From: Nilaparvata lugens
Lineage: Eukaryota; Arthropoda; Insecta; Hemiptera; Delphacidae
Assembly (NCBI RefSeq): GCF_014356525.2
Contig: NC_052505.1
Span: 51,402,970-51,466,969 of the forward strand
Direction of reading: 5' to 3'
DNA: 64,000 nt
The translations under genes were made by a program, and so were the position numbers. How positions within the stretch are numbered: the first letter of the stretch is position 1; the number at the start of each line of letters is the position of its first letter. Positions 55,701-64,000 of this stretch are shown piece by piece. The notes below the pieces were generated by a model. That model was not told the origin of the DNA and did not search any database. It saw only the letters and a list, made by a program, of their open reading frames with translations.

Positions 55701-56511
55701 TGTAATATTACATTTTTTCTCGATTAAAATTGAATCTTCAATTCGAGATCTATAAAACTTGATAGTAAATATCAGAGTAATCGATATGCGGACAACTTTT
55801 TAACTGAGAATTTATCGTGAATAATTGTGTTGCACATTCCATGGTATCACCGAAACTGAGTAACAGAATTAACAGATAAATAGATCATTATAAATATAGA
55901 GGATATATATAAATTTAAAATAACAGTTTCGAAATAAAGTTTTATTGAGAACAAATGTAAAATGTAAATTCTAAACTTGTAATTTATAATTTTTTTGGAA
56001 TTTAATATCAGTGACGTGTTCATGATGTCAACACTGATTTTGAGGTGGGGCTTTGCTTTGTACTTGTTAGGCTCTCTCTAAAAAATGGTGGCTGGCTATG
56101 TGTTCTGGTTTTGTGTTCTCTGAATATTTTTCTGTTTAAGTGAATTTTTAATGTTTTAAATTGAGTTTTGAACAGTTTTATGGTGTTCTAATTTTGTCTA
56201 AAATTGTTTTGTGTGTTTACAAGCCTATAGTCATTGTTTTTCAACTATATAAATAGATAAGTATTTAGCCTGTAATGATGTTAGATGCTTAAGTGTGTAA
56301 GGTATTATTTTTGTGGATTTGTGTTGTATATTGCCAAAATTCTTCTGAAGATTATAAGTTGGTTTGCTCTGAAAACTGGATTTCTCATTCATAGGCGATA
56401 GATCCATTCATAGTTTATCAAGAATCTACCATTTAAGAGCCGATAACTTCCTGTAGGTTAATAGGTGTGAAATGCTATCCAACCTATTTAGGAGAAATTG
56501 GTAGCACGGCA
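55701..56511 (+). repeat. Right LTR of the large retroelement
   Basis: 811 bp, same termini as the left LTR, ending GTAGCACGGCA followed by the duplicated CCTT. Confidence 0.9.
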
Positions 56512-56574
56512 CCTTTTAAGAGAAATGTTCTGCTGCTTCCTTACAACAACTGAAAGCATGACAAATAATTGAAA

Positions 56575-57545
56575 ACTTTACAAACTGAAAACTTGATGTA
56601 ATCAAATATTGAAGAATTTAAAATAGGTTTATAACCATCCTCGATTAAGCAAGAATCTATATGCAAAATTTCAAGTTAATTAGTCCAGTAGTTCAGACGT
56701 CATGATGCGTCAATAGTTATTTGTATATCTAGAGTGAAAAGTACGACTTTTTCTCCCTGTGGGAAAAAGTTTGAAGCCTGAGGCGAAGCCGAGGGCAGCA
56801 ATTTTCCTGAGGGAGAAAAAGTATTTTTCGCTCGTGATGTACACATCATTTTTCCTCCATCTACATTTTTCTTTTGAAACTGAAAATAAAATCATTCTAA
56901 TAACTTACATATTGGTGACAATGATTCCTAACAACATAACCTAAATCTAAAACCTTAAAACCGGTTGTCTGATTGGCACTGCCGATTGCGCTATCTATCG
57001 GCAAAAGTTGTAACAATTATATCAGCTGAGCAGCTACCAAAAATGGCTGACTCCAGATCACGCGGTTCAGATTTGAATTGCAGATCAAAAATATTTGTTG
57101 GCTGGTATTTTGAATAGAATAAAATATTTTAAAAATTTTATAAATTTTTATCGTCTACTAATATTAAGAATATAATAATTATCATACAAACATATATTTC
57201 ATGTGTTAATCAAATTTCTGGTTGTGGTATTGAATTCAGTTGACTCAATGACAGACACCTCTATTATGCTTTCTCATCTGAGCTTAGACCTTCTAACCTA
57301 TTACAATGTAAGTTTCAAAATAGAGATGCTCCCCATATTATTTAAATGGAGTCACTTTTACCCCCTAGGAAGTTTTTCTGTTTTTTACTACCGAGAGCGA
57401 AAAAGTGACACTTTAGTATTAGGTTTCAGGAAGTAAAGTAAGTACTTTAGACAGTAGGTGGAGGAAAACATAATTTTCCTATACCAGGTACTTTACACCT
57501 GTATACATGTATAATCCAGTTCTTTCCTTTATTATAGTATGGAAG
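56575..57545 (+). repeat. Dispersed repeat family B, copy 3, split by a 760-bp insert
   Basis: 56575-56728 and 57490-57545 match the left and right parts of 41205-41430 (CCAGTAGTTCAGACGTCATG; CCAGTTCTTTCCTTTATTAT). The insert between them (about 56730-57490) has weak inverted ends (AGTGAAAAGTAC and GGTGTAAAGTAC complement) and no coherent gene. It may be a MITE. Confidence 0.55.
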
Positions 57546-58233
57546 ATAATAGATGGATGGATAATCATTGTTATTTTACTAAAATATAGAATAAGTTGAA
57601 AAGTTTCCCTTTCAGAGGGAGTTTTGACAGCCCACAAAACTCATCTTTCATTTGAAGATGTAATGAAAAGGTGCATATGACCTTATTTTTTTGCTCAGCT
57701 TGCCAAAATACCCCTCATTCCAATATTAAAATTTTCGCCTGACTGTACAGTGAGTCAGTAATTCCATTCTATCAGGGCTCGAATAATTTTGAAATTTTAA
57801 TTAAATAAAAATGGAAGAGAATAATTTCTCTATGTTATTGTCAACACCTTTATTCAAAGACATAATTAACTGCATGCGTTTTCATATTGCCGATACAGCA
57901 TTAATGAAACTGTAGACGTTCATTTAGCACTTTGACTCAAAAAGCTGTTCTAGCTGAAAAGTTAATAATGCATGCCACATGTAGGCCTAAACATTGCATC
58001 AGGAAAACAAAGTTCAAAACTATGGGCCAGTTGCATGTACATCTGTTAAATATGGACATTAACGCCGATTAACAAATCAGTGTTAGTTTTATGGATTCAT
58101 TTCTGTTCCACAAAGATCAGTTAGTTTTTAATTCCAATTAAGTTTAACGTTAACTAACCAAGATTTTAACAGGTTCACAATCCGGCAACACTGTAATTTA
58201 TCCAACAGTGATGCTATTAAAATTATTCTAAAC
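57546..58233. other. Intergenic, no gene seen
   Basis: AT-rich. 58020-58200 has MITE-like ends (GGGCCAGTTGCATG and, inverted, GTTGCCGGATTGTGAACCTG). Confidence 0.45.
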
Positions 58234-58547
58234 CTTAGACCAGTTATAGAATAGACACGCTGGGAAGTCTAGCCTCTGAAGCCAACATCTACTGCCAAAT
58301 TGTGACGTCATCATCGGATAGAAAACTTTCAGATTGTGTCTATTTCAAAAGGATTCAAATCATTATTCATAAAAATGGTAAACTCCCGCTGGAATAGACA
58401 CAATCTGCTATGGAAAACTATGTAAACAAACTCTACAGAAAAGTTTTCTATCCAATGCTGACGGCATGATATGACAGTAGATGTTGGCTTCATCAACTTT
58501 CAGTATGAATATACAATGGGCCGTGACTATTCTATAACTGGTCTAAG
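58234..58547 (-). mobile_element. hAT-type MITE (CTTAGACCAG family), copy 2
   Basis: 314 bp, 8-bp duplication TTCTAAAC (58226-58233 and 58548-58555), same termini as copy 1 at 35007-35346 but in the opposite orientation. The internal sequence (TGACGTCATCATCGGATAGA, GATGTTGGCTTCATC) is shared. Confidence 0.92.
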
Positions 58548-58620
58548 TTCTAAACAAATGACAAAAAGTGAGGTTATTATTGAAGTGGTGACTATTCATT
58601 ACGCATGAGTAGATATAAAA

Positions 58621-58656
58621 GGCCGGTCCTGGCACAGAAGTGTGCCAGGACCGGCC
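58621..58656. other. Perfect terminal hairpin, left repeat
   Basis: GGCCGGTCCTGGCACA, 4-base loop GAAG, then the exact complement. The right repeat has the same hairpin (about 61850-61883) with one base changed per stem and loop CTTG. Confidence 0.93.
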
Positions 58657-58660
58657 TTTA

Positions 58661-59010
58661 CCTCAAGGACATCCAGGTCAACCACCCCTAACCTCAAGGT
58701 CATCCAGGTCAACCACCCCAACCTCAAGGTCATCCAGGTCAACCACACCCACCTCAAGGTCATCTAGGTCAACCACACCTACCTCAAGGTCATCCAGGTC
58801 AACCACACCAACCTCAAGGTCATCCAGGTCAACCACACCCACCTCAAGGTCATCCAGGTCAACCACACCCACCTCAAGGTCATCTAGGTCAACCACACCT
58901 ACCTCAAGGTCATCCAGGTCAACCACACCAACCTCAAGGTCATCCACGTCAACCACCATAACCTCAAGGTCATCCAGGTCAACCACCCTAACCTCAGGGT
59001 CACCCAAAAA
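58661..59010 (+). repeat. 30-bp minisatellite with TCAAGGTCA and AGGTCA half-sites, left repeat
   Basis: Twelve units of CCTCAAGGTCATCCAGGTCA plus a 10-bp ACCACACCCA-type linker. Ten units have the exact TCAAGGTCA word (58694 onward, every 30 bp); the first and last are variant. Each unit also has a second AGGTCA three bases later. Variants CTAGG/CACCTA recur every four units, a higher-order pattern of 120 bp. The long Ser/Thr/Arg and Val/Asp/Leu frames across it are repeat by-products. Confidence 0.95.
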
Positions 59011-59279
59011 CAAAGAAAAAATTAAAAAAAATTAAAAAAAATTAAAAAAAAATTAAAAAAAATTAAGAAGGAAAAATTTAAAAAAAAAATAATAATTTAA
59101 AAAAAAAATTGAAAAAAAAATTAAAAAAAATTAAGAAGGAAAAATTTAAAAAAATTAAAAAATATATATAAAAAAATAAAAAAAAAATTAAAAAAAAAAT
59201 TAAAAACACATAAAATCGGGAATAAATGGGAAAAAAGGGAAAAAAGGGAAAAAAATTCCCTCCGGATCCCGAACTGGGG

Positions 59280-59419
59280 TATAAAAGGAGTTGTTCTACA
59301 AGGAGTGGGACATTGTGTCTAGTGCAGTCGTGCCTTCAGTACATGTGTGTACCACCAGTACGTGTGTGTGATTTCGGCGTATTGGTTTTGGATTACTTCC
59401 ATCTTTATCAACATCAAGA
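59280..59419 (+). promoter_or_regulatory. TATA promoter, 5' UTR exon and splice donor of the element's gene
   Basis: TATAAAAG at 59280-59287 in a GC-richer context. The stretch up to CATCAAGA|GTAAGT (donor at 59420) is the proposed non-coding first exon, about 100 bp depending on the start site. The same promoter and donor exist inverted in the right repeat (TATA at 61229-61236). Confidence 0.7.
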
Positions 59420-59718
59420 GTAAGTACCAGTGCATTTTATAGTTATATATATATATTTATATTATATTCATGATTCAACAATTAAGTCCAAAAGAGTAGA
59501 ATTTTGAAGTAGATGGTTTGAGACTGACAATTAAATTCTAAAATGACTTAAATTCGAAAATGACAAGTTTAATTATGAATTAGGTTCCAATACATAGAGT
59601 AAATGACATATTCAAAAATGACTAGTGTAATTATGAATTAGGTTCCAATACATACAAGTTAAGAGTTTAATTGTGAATTAGGTTCTTTAAGTTGGTGGTT
59701 GTAATCCATCCTAACCTA

Positions 59719-60143
59719 AAAAACGTATAATCATAAAGTAGATCCTAGACCTCCATTCACATGGTTGTAATTCATCCTAACCTAAAAAACGTGTAATCAC
59801 AAAGTAGATCCTAGACCCCCATTCACATTCCCCCATCCCCACCCATCCCCATAAGTAGATCCTAGACCTCCATTCACATGGTTGTAATTCATCCTAACCT
59901 AAAACCGCATAATCACAAAGTAGATCCTAGACCCCCATTCACATTCCCCCATCCCCACCCCACCCCACCATACAGCTCCGGACCATCATCCCTAGAACAT
60001 AACACCTACAAACCTCCATCCTCGACCCACGATCCTAGATACTGATTCACCACCTTCATCCCCCACATCTGTTGATAGTGATTTATATATAGAGTTGAAT
60101 ACTGCATACCATACTAAGACAATATCGTTTTGCATTGTTCCAG
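59719..60143 (+). repeat. Tandem repeats within the intron of the element's gene
   Basis: Three to four imperfect copies of AGTAGATCCTAGACCTCCAT with CATCCTAACCTAAAA segments (59740-59930), then C-rich CCCCATCCCC runs. The repeat word begins with the same AGTAGAT as the element's tip. The 3' splice site GTTCCAG ends at 60143. Confidence 0.7.
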
Positions 60144-60839
60144 ATGAGCAAAGCTGTACAATGTCAGCAAACAGCAAACTCTGTAGACGAGTTTGTTGTC
60201 CTGGAGGAGGCATTCAAATCCCGACTCACGACTCTATACTACAATAATGCATACAAGGATGAGCCTGCCAAAGATTTCCACACCTTTCTGAGCAGTCTGA
60301 AGGATAAAATTGTTCACATCATCAGTCAGCAACTGCAGACACATGGAGCAATGAAGTTAAATCTAGTATTGGAGGCAACATATTTCCGCAGCACCCTTGA
60401 TAAGACCTTCTTCAAACAAGAAGAGTTTCAGAATGTGGCCTTCAAAACTCCAAACTACACCATCTTCAGTATCATCAATCTTCCAGACATCATCAACCAA
60501 GCGTGCATGACCCTACTGGATGAGGAGTCAAAATTCGAAGGAAATTCCAGTGGATGGAGTCTGCTTATCATCGATGGATTGCTCATCAGGATTAGCAAAC
60601 ATATTCCACTGCGTGGATCATCCTACATCAGTCTTCCACCTCTTCTATCAGCACGAAAGGCAATCGTTAATCCTATAAACAAGGACCAGCAATGTCCCAT
60701 CCTCGCCAAACATGTACAAGGCAGTAATCCTCAACGAGTCAATGAGCGATACCATCAATTGGAAGAGAGATACAAATTTCAGGTTAGGATGGATTACAAC
60801 CACCAACTCAAAGAACCTAATTCACAATTAAACTCTTAA
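60144..60839 (+). CDS. Polinton-type polymerase-like N-terminal protein, truncated
   Basis: 231 aa from the ATG directly after the 3' splice site (MSKAVQCQQTANSVDEF...). Residues about 40-130 (FHTFLSSLKDKIVHIISQQL, MKLNLVLEATYFR) and 145-200 (GWSLLIIDGLLIRISKHIPL, RGSSYISLPPLLSARKAIVN, NKDQQCPILAKHV) match, from memory, the block 'SGW..--I-L-I-KY-PL-GSSYI-LP--I--KKAI-N--N-D--CF-WSI-A' that precedes the DNA polymerase B region in insect Polinton/Maverick-type proteins. CF-WSI has become CPILA. The last 19 codons, from 60781, are the reverse complement of the repeat arm. No polymerase or exonuclease motifs remain. Function unknown. Confidence 0.6.
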   Translation: MSKAVQCQQTANSVDEFVVLEEAFKSRLTTLYYNNAYKDEPAKDFHTFLSSLKDKIVHIISQQLQTHGAMKLNLVLEATYFRSTLDKTFFKQEEFQNVAFKTPNYTIFSIINLPDIINQACMTLLDEESKFEGNSSGWSLLIIDGLLIRISKHIPLRGSSYISLPPLLSARKAIVNPINKDQQCPILAKHVQGSNPQRVNERYHQLEERYKFQVRMDYNHQLKEPNSQLNS

Positions 60840-61897
60840 CTTGTATGTATTGGAACCTAATTCATAATTACACTAGTCATTTTTGAATATGTCATTTACT
60901 CTATGTATTGGAACCTAATTCATAATTAAACTTGTTATTTTCGAATTTAATTGTCAGTCTCAAACCATCTACTTCAAAATTCTACTCTTTTGGACTTAAT
61001 TGTTGAATCATGAATATAATATAAATATATATATATATATTTCTATATATATACTTCTAGAGAATATATATAACTATAAAATGCACTGGTACTTACTCTT
61101 GATGTTGATAAAGATGGAAGTAATCCAAAACCAATACGCCGAAATCACACACACGTACTGGTGGTACACACACGTACTGACGGCACGACTGCACTAGACA
61201 CAATGTCCCACTCCTTGTAGAACAACTCCTTTTATACCCCAGTTCGGGATCCGGAGGGAATTTTTTTCCCCCTTTTTTCTTTTTTTTCCCATTTATTCCC
61301 GATTTATGTGTTTTTAATTTTTTTTTTAATTTTTTTAATTTTTTTTTTTTTTATTTTTTTTTTTTAATTTTTTTTATTTTTTTTTTTTATTTTTTTTTTT
61401 TTAATTTTTTTTTTAATTTTTTTTTAATTTTTTTTTTAATTTTTTTTTTTTTTTTAATTTTTTTTTTAATTTTTTTCAATTTTTTTTCAATTTTTTTTTT
61501 GGGTGACCTTGAGGTTAGGGTGGTTGACCTGGATGACCTTGAGGTTAGGGTGGTTGACCTGGGTGACCTTGAGGTGGGTGTGGTTGACCTGGATGACCTT
61601 GAGGTAGGTGTGGTTGACCTAGATGACCTTGAGGTGGGTGTGGTTGACCTGGATGACCTTGAGGTGGGTGTGGTTGACCCGGATGACCTTGAGGTGGGTG
61701 TGGTTGACCTGGATGACCTTGAGGTAGGTGTGGTTGACCTAGATGACCTTGAGGTGGGTGTGGTTGACCTGGATGACCTTGAGGTTGGGGTGGTTGACCT
61801 GGATGACCTTGAGGTTGGGGTTGTTGACCTGGATGACCTTGAGGTAAAGGCCAGTCCTGGCACACTTGTGTGCCAGGACCGGCTTTTTATATCTACT
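60781..61897 (-). repeat. Right 1.1-kb terminal inverted repeat
   Basis: Inverted copy of 58608-59718. It carries 12 exact TGACCTTGA words at 61504 and every 30 bp to 61834, a T-rich tract at 61260-61500, an inverted TATA at 61229-61236 and a terminal hairpin. Confidence 0.93.
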
Positions 61898-61903
61898 CGC
61901 ATG

Positions 61904-62251
61904 TGCCATAAAATTTTCTGTCTGTTGCCAGTGTAGTCGAAGAAGATCGAAAACTAACCTCTAAAATTAGAATCTAATTTTGAATGCAAATATCAGCTAA
62001 ATACTCTTTTCTATTTTATTAATGGATGAAATTCATTTATATATTCAGCTCATACTTTGAATTCTGTAGTTTTTTTTACCAAAACTAATTGGGTGAAAGT
62101 TTTTTCTAAACAGACGTTTGTGAGATAAATTTGATGCAGCTGTTTCACATCCAACAGAGTTTATGAAAATGGAAATATTTTTTAATTATCAAAACAATAC
62201 CATTATTATTTTTATATTTAAAATAAAAATATTATTATAAATATTTATCAA
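61904..62251. other. Intergenic, no gene seen, ends at gap
   Basis: AT-rich, no coding sequence. Confidence 0.6.
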
Positions 62252-62351
62252 NNNNNNNNNNNNNNNNNNNNNNNNNNNNNNNNNNNNNNNNNNNNNNNNN
62301 NNNNNNNNNNNNNNNNNNNNNNNNNNNNNNNNNNNNNNNNNNNNNNNNNNN
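62252..62351. other. Assembly gap of 100 N
   Basis: Exactly 100 Ns, the conventional size for a scaffold gap of unknown length. Confidence 0.97.
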
Positions 62352-62730
62352 TACCATCTCCATTTCGGAGGTTGGCAATCATCATAGCGATTTTTACCTT
62401 GTTCACAGCCGCTCTAAATAGGTCATTGGTTGTGCAATTGAACGCTTCCCTCAGGTTTCTCAACCAAGACATTCTCCTGCGTCCCACCGAGCGCTTACCA
62501 ACTATTTTACCTTGGATTATGAGGTGCAGAATCATGTACTTGGGTCCTCTCATAATGTGTCCAAGGTAAGTCAACTTTCGTATTTTAATGTCATGAACAA
62601 TATCTAGTTGCTTACCCAAACTTCTGAGAACTTCTACGTTCGTGACTCTATCTGTCCACGATATAAGGAGAATCCGCCGGTAGCTCCACATTTCAAATGC
62701 TTGAAGTCTGGTCTTAAATGTCTTAGACAT
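62352..62730 (-). pseudogene. LINE reverse-transcriptase C-terminal fragment, cut by gap
   Basis: The - strand frame LQAFEMWSYRRILLISWTDR, VTNVEVLRSLGK, KIRKLTYLGHIMRGPKYM, LIIQGKIVGKRSVGRRRMSW, LFRAAVNKVKIAMMIANLRN matches the widespread C-terminus of insect endonuclease/reverse-transcriptase proteins. No catalytic part. Near its true C-terminus it enters the N gap. Confidence 0.85.
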
Positions 62731-62869
62731 TTAAGGTATAGTAAATACAATAGGAAGCATCCTTCTATGATAAACTTGTCTTTATCATACCATGTAGGAA
62801 GTTCATGATGGTTGAGCTCAACAGCCTGATGCCTATATAAATGCTAATTAGCAAGTTCATATATCCAGT

Positions 62870-63073
62870 ATGGATAAGATAGTATTAGCACAAGAGCTGC
62901 ACAAGCAAGCTTGTTAGAACTTCCCAACAAGAAAAGTTACAGTCAAAGGTCTTTATGACCTCTATCAAGCTGACCTTGTTGAGATGATACCATATGCTCA
63001 ACAGAACAAAGGTTATAGATACATAATTACTATTATCAATTGTCTTAGTAAGTTCGCCTTTGCTGTAAGTGAA
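62870..63073 (+). pseudogene. Start of a Polinton/Maverick-type integrase gene, truncated
   Basis: ATG at 62870 (MDKIVLAQELHKQAC), an in-frame TAG, then NFPTRKVTVKGLYDLYQADL, VEMIPYAQQNKGYRYIITII and NCLSKFAFAV. The D of QADLVEM and the following block are the start of the rve integrase core in Polintons (family: QADLVEM-PYA--N-GYKYILT-I--FSK-AWA). After about 67 codons it runs into a minisatellite, so the remaining catalytic residues are absent. A TATATAAA at about 62834 could be its promoter. Confidence 0.75.
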
Positions 63074-63320
63074 CAGTGACTGATCAGTGACTGATTAGTG
63101 ACTGAACAGTGACTGAACAGTGACTGATCAGTTACTGATCAGACTGATCAGTGACTGAACAGTGACTGATCAGACTGATCAGTGACTGAACAGTGACTGA
63201 TCAGACTGATCAGTGACTGTTCAGTGACTGATCAATAACTGAACAGTGACTGAACAGTGACTGATCAGTTACTGATCAGACTGATCAGTAATTGAACTGA
63301 CTGACCACTGAGTGGACAAC
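63066..63320. repeat. Minisatellite of GTGACTGAACA/GTGACTGATCA units
   Basis: About 20 imperfect 10-11-bp units (AGTGACTGATC, AGTGACTGAAC, AGACTGATC) grouped in larger 40-50-bp blocks. The array is rich in TGATCA palindromes. Confidence 0.9.
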
Positions 63321-64000
63321 CCAATTATGCTATACAGACATGTAACAGGAGGAGTGAGGGTCATTGAGAATATGTCATGTCTGAGCATGGAGTGGGAGTC
63401 ATTGAAAATATCTATCTTCAATACCATTTTGATCTCTAGAGCAGCATGACCATGTTGATCTAGAGTCTCTCATGGACATCTTGATCCAGTAGGTCTACCA
63501 TGTACATATTGATCTGGAGTGATAGGCCTCCATGACCATATAGAGTGACAGGTCGTGCATGAGCATCTTGAGCTAGAGTGCTTAATGCTGGCGGATATTG
63601 GTCATGTGACAGAGGGAGGTGGAGTGGGGGTCGTTGAAATTACAATGCTTAAAGTAAAGTAAGGTGATTTTTTACGTATATGAATTAATGAAACTCTCAA
63701 TCAATGGTTAACACATAAAATGAGGTTTATTTCATACATGTTTACATCATTACATGAGAGTAGTTTTAGACAGTGGATCAGCCAATGAGGGTTTATTTCT
63801 TTATTATCATATTACAATGGTTATACATTCAATATTAGCTGATTGGTGTGATGAGGGCTACTACAAAATTGAAGCCTTCTTGGCCTCGGCCGGTGGGATG
63901 CCTGGCGGCGGTGGGGCGACCGGTGGCGGTTGGTGGCGGCCAGCAGTGGCCGGCGGCGGCCGGACGACTGGCGGCGGCTGGATGACTGGCGGCGGGGTGA
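63321..64000. other. Intergenic with imperfect repeats; GC-rich end
   Basis: 63340-63640 has loosely repeated GGAGTGGGGGTCRTTGA and CATGACCATCTTGATCTAGAG motifs. 63641-63870 is AT-rich. 63875-64000 is a GGCGGC/TGGCGGCGG-rich simple sequence reaching the window end. No gene recognised. Confidence 0.55.

Larger units (their letters stand above)
41699..56511 (+). mobile_element. Large LTR retroelement, nested by a second LTR provirus
   Basis: Two direct long terminal repeats (41699-42510 and 55701-56511) starting TG and ending CA, flanked by the 4-bp duplication CCTT (41695-41698, 56512-56515). A purine tract AAGAGGGGGG precedes the right LTR, fixing the + orientation. The only long sense frame is a 277-aa coiled-coil protein after the left LTR. 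No reverse transcriptase or integrase of its own is seen, so it is probably a non-autonomous element mobilised in trans. It contains an 858-bp duplication, a fragment of another transposon, and a complete minus-strand Gypsy-type provirus. Confidence 0.85.
58608..59718 (+). repeat. Left 1.1-kb terminal inverted repeat
   Basis: Inverted partner of 60781-61897. The match runs through the hairpin, minisatellite, A-rich tract, promoter and beyond, until CCATCCTAACCT. The length difference is small (1111 versus 1117 bp), mostly from the A-rich tract. Confidence 0.93.
58608..61897 (+). mobile_element. Polinton/Maverick-type derivative with 1.1-kb structured inverted repeats
   Basis: Flanked by a perfect 6-bp duplication CGCATG (58602-58607 and 61898-61903). 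Termini AGTAGATATAAAAGGCCGG and the complement of AGTAGATATAAAAAGCCGG. A 6-bp duplication and 5'-AG ends are the published signature of Polintons. The inverted repeats span 58608-59718 and 60781-61897. Each has, from outside in, a perfect 16-bp hairpin, 12 units of a 30-bp repeat, an A-rich tract of about 200 bp, a TATA promoter, a 5' splice site, and about 300 bp of shared sequence. The 1.06-kb centre holds short repeats and one gene. At 3.3 kb it is far shorter than an autonomous Polinton (15-20 kb), so it must be non-autonomous. Confidence 0.88.

Noticed and set aside
58621..58656. Hairpin as a transcription terminator, or parvovirus-like telomere
   Set aside because: No gene ends there, and a nuclear insect genome does not use such terminators. 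The 6-bp duplication and AG ends fit Polintons better than parvoviruses, and no parvovirus NS or VP motif was seen.
58640..59035. Long open frames with [10 protein letters not shown] or [10 protein letters not shown] repeats (also 61387-61936)
   Set aside because: They follow from a stop-free 30-bp repeat (a multiple of 3) that is open on both strands; there is no start context or non-repeat coding sequence.
63875..64000. GC-rich end of the window as a CpG-island promoter or coding exon
   Set aside because: Made of GGCGGC/TGGCGGC simple repeats with stops in the sense frames; no splice or TATA signals that I can support.
1..64000. tRNA or rRNA genes
   Set aside because: No cloverleaf-compatible sequence or conserved rRNA stretch was noticed on either strand; a covariance-model scan would be needed to exclude degenerate tRNA-derived SINEs.

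Overview
The window is a piece of an insect nuclear genome, AT-rich and packed with transposable elements. A hemipteran such as a planthopper or leafhopper seems most likely, but that is an inference from the repeat families and not proven. The only well-conserved host gene is cactin, on the + strand. Five exons (95-271, 6338-6575, 20170-20541, 33628-33772, 36122-36310) encode about the last 372 residues, from the middle domain to the universally conserved C-terminus. The 5' exons lie outside the window. Introns of about 6.1, 13.6, 13.1 and 2.3 kb fill the first 36 kb and are largely made of transposons. A second likely host gene, at 37999-38556 on the - strand, is a divergent ESCRT-III protein of the CHMP1 type and lies convergent to cactin.

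Intron 1 holds tandem and inverted copies of a roughly 700-bp dispersed repeat and an R1-like LINE fragment. Intron 2 holds a decayed element coding for a Mutator-like transposase and a YqaJ-type nuclease, several MITEs, and a 2.94-kb foldback hAT element with an 8-bp target duplication. Intron 3 holds a nearly complete two-ORF LINE, several LINE fragments (one with its reverse-transcriptase core replaced by a 109-bp minisatellite), and a minus-strand LINE. Intron 4 holds a three-level nest of elements.

From 38.7 to 56.5 kb there is a mariner remnant and then a large LTR element (41699-56511, 0.81-kb LTRs, CCTT target duplication). Inside it sits a 7.7-kb errantivirus-like (Gypsy) provirus on the - strand, with open gag and env frames and a pol frame carrying two nonsense codons. 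An 857-bp direct duplication around that provirus looks like the product of unequal crossing-over between two allelic proviruses.

The most unusual object is a 3290-bp element at 58608-61897. It has the boundary signature of Polinton/Maverick elements: a 6-bp target duplication (CGCATG) and 5'-AG termini. Its 1.1-kb terminal inverted repeats each contain a terminal hairpin, an array of 30-bp units carrying the nuclear-receptor half-site TCAAGGTCA, an A-rich tract, a TATA promoter and a 5' splice site. Between the repeats is one gene, starting at a 3' splice site, whose product resembles the N-terminal part of insect Polinton-type polymerase proteins. Its reading frame runs into the right repeat. 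About 1 kb further on, after a 100-N assembly gap and a LINE fragment, is the start of a Polinton-type integrase gene broken by a minisatellite. The last kilobase is intergenic repeats and GC-rich simple sequence.
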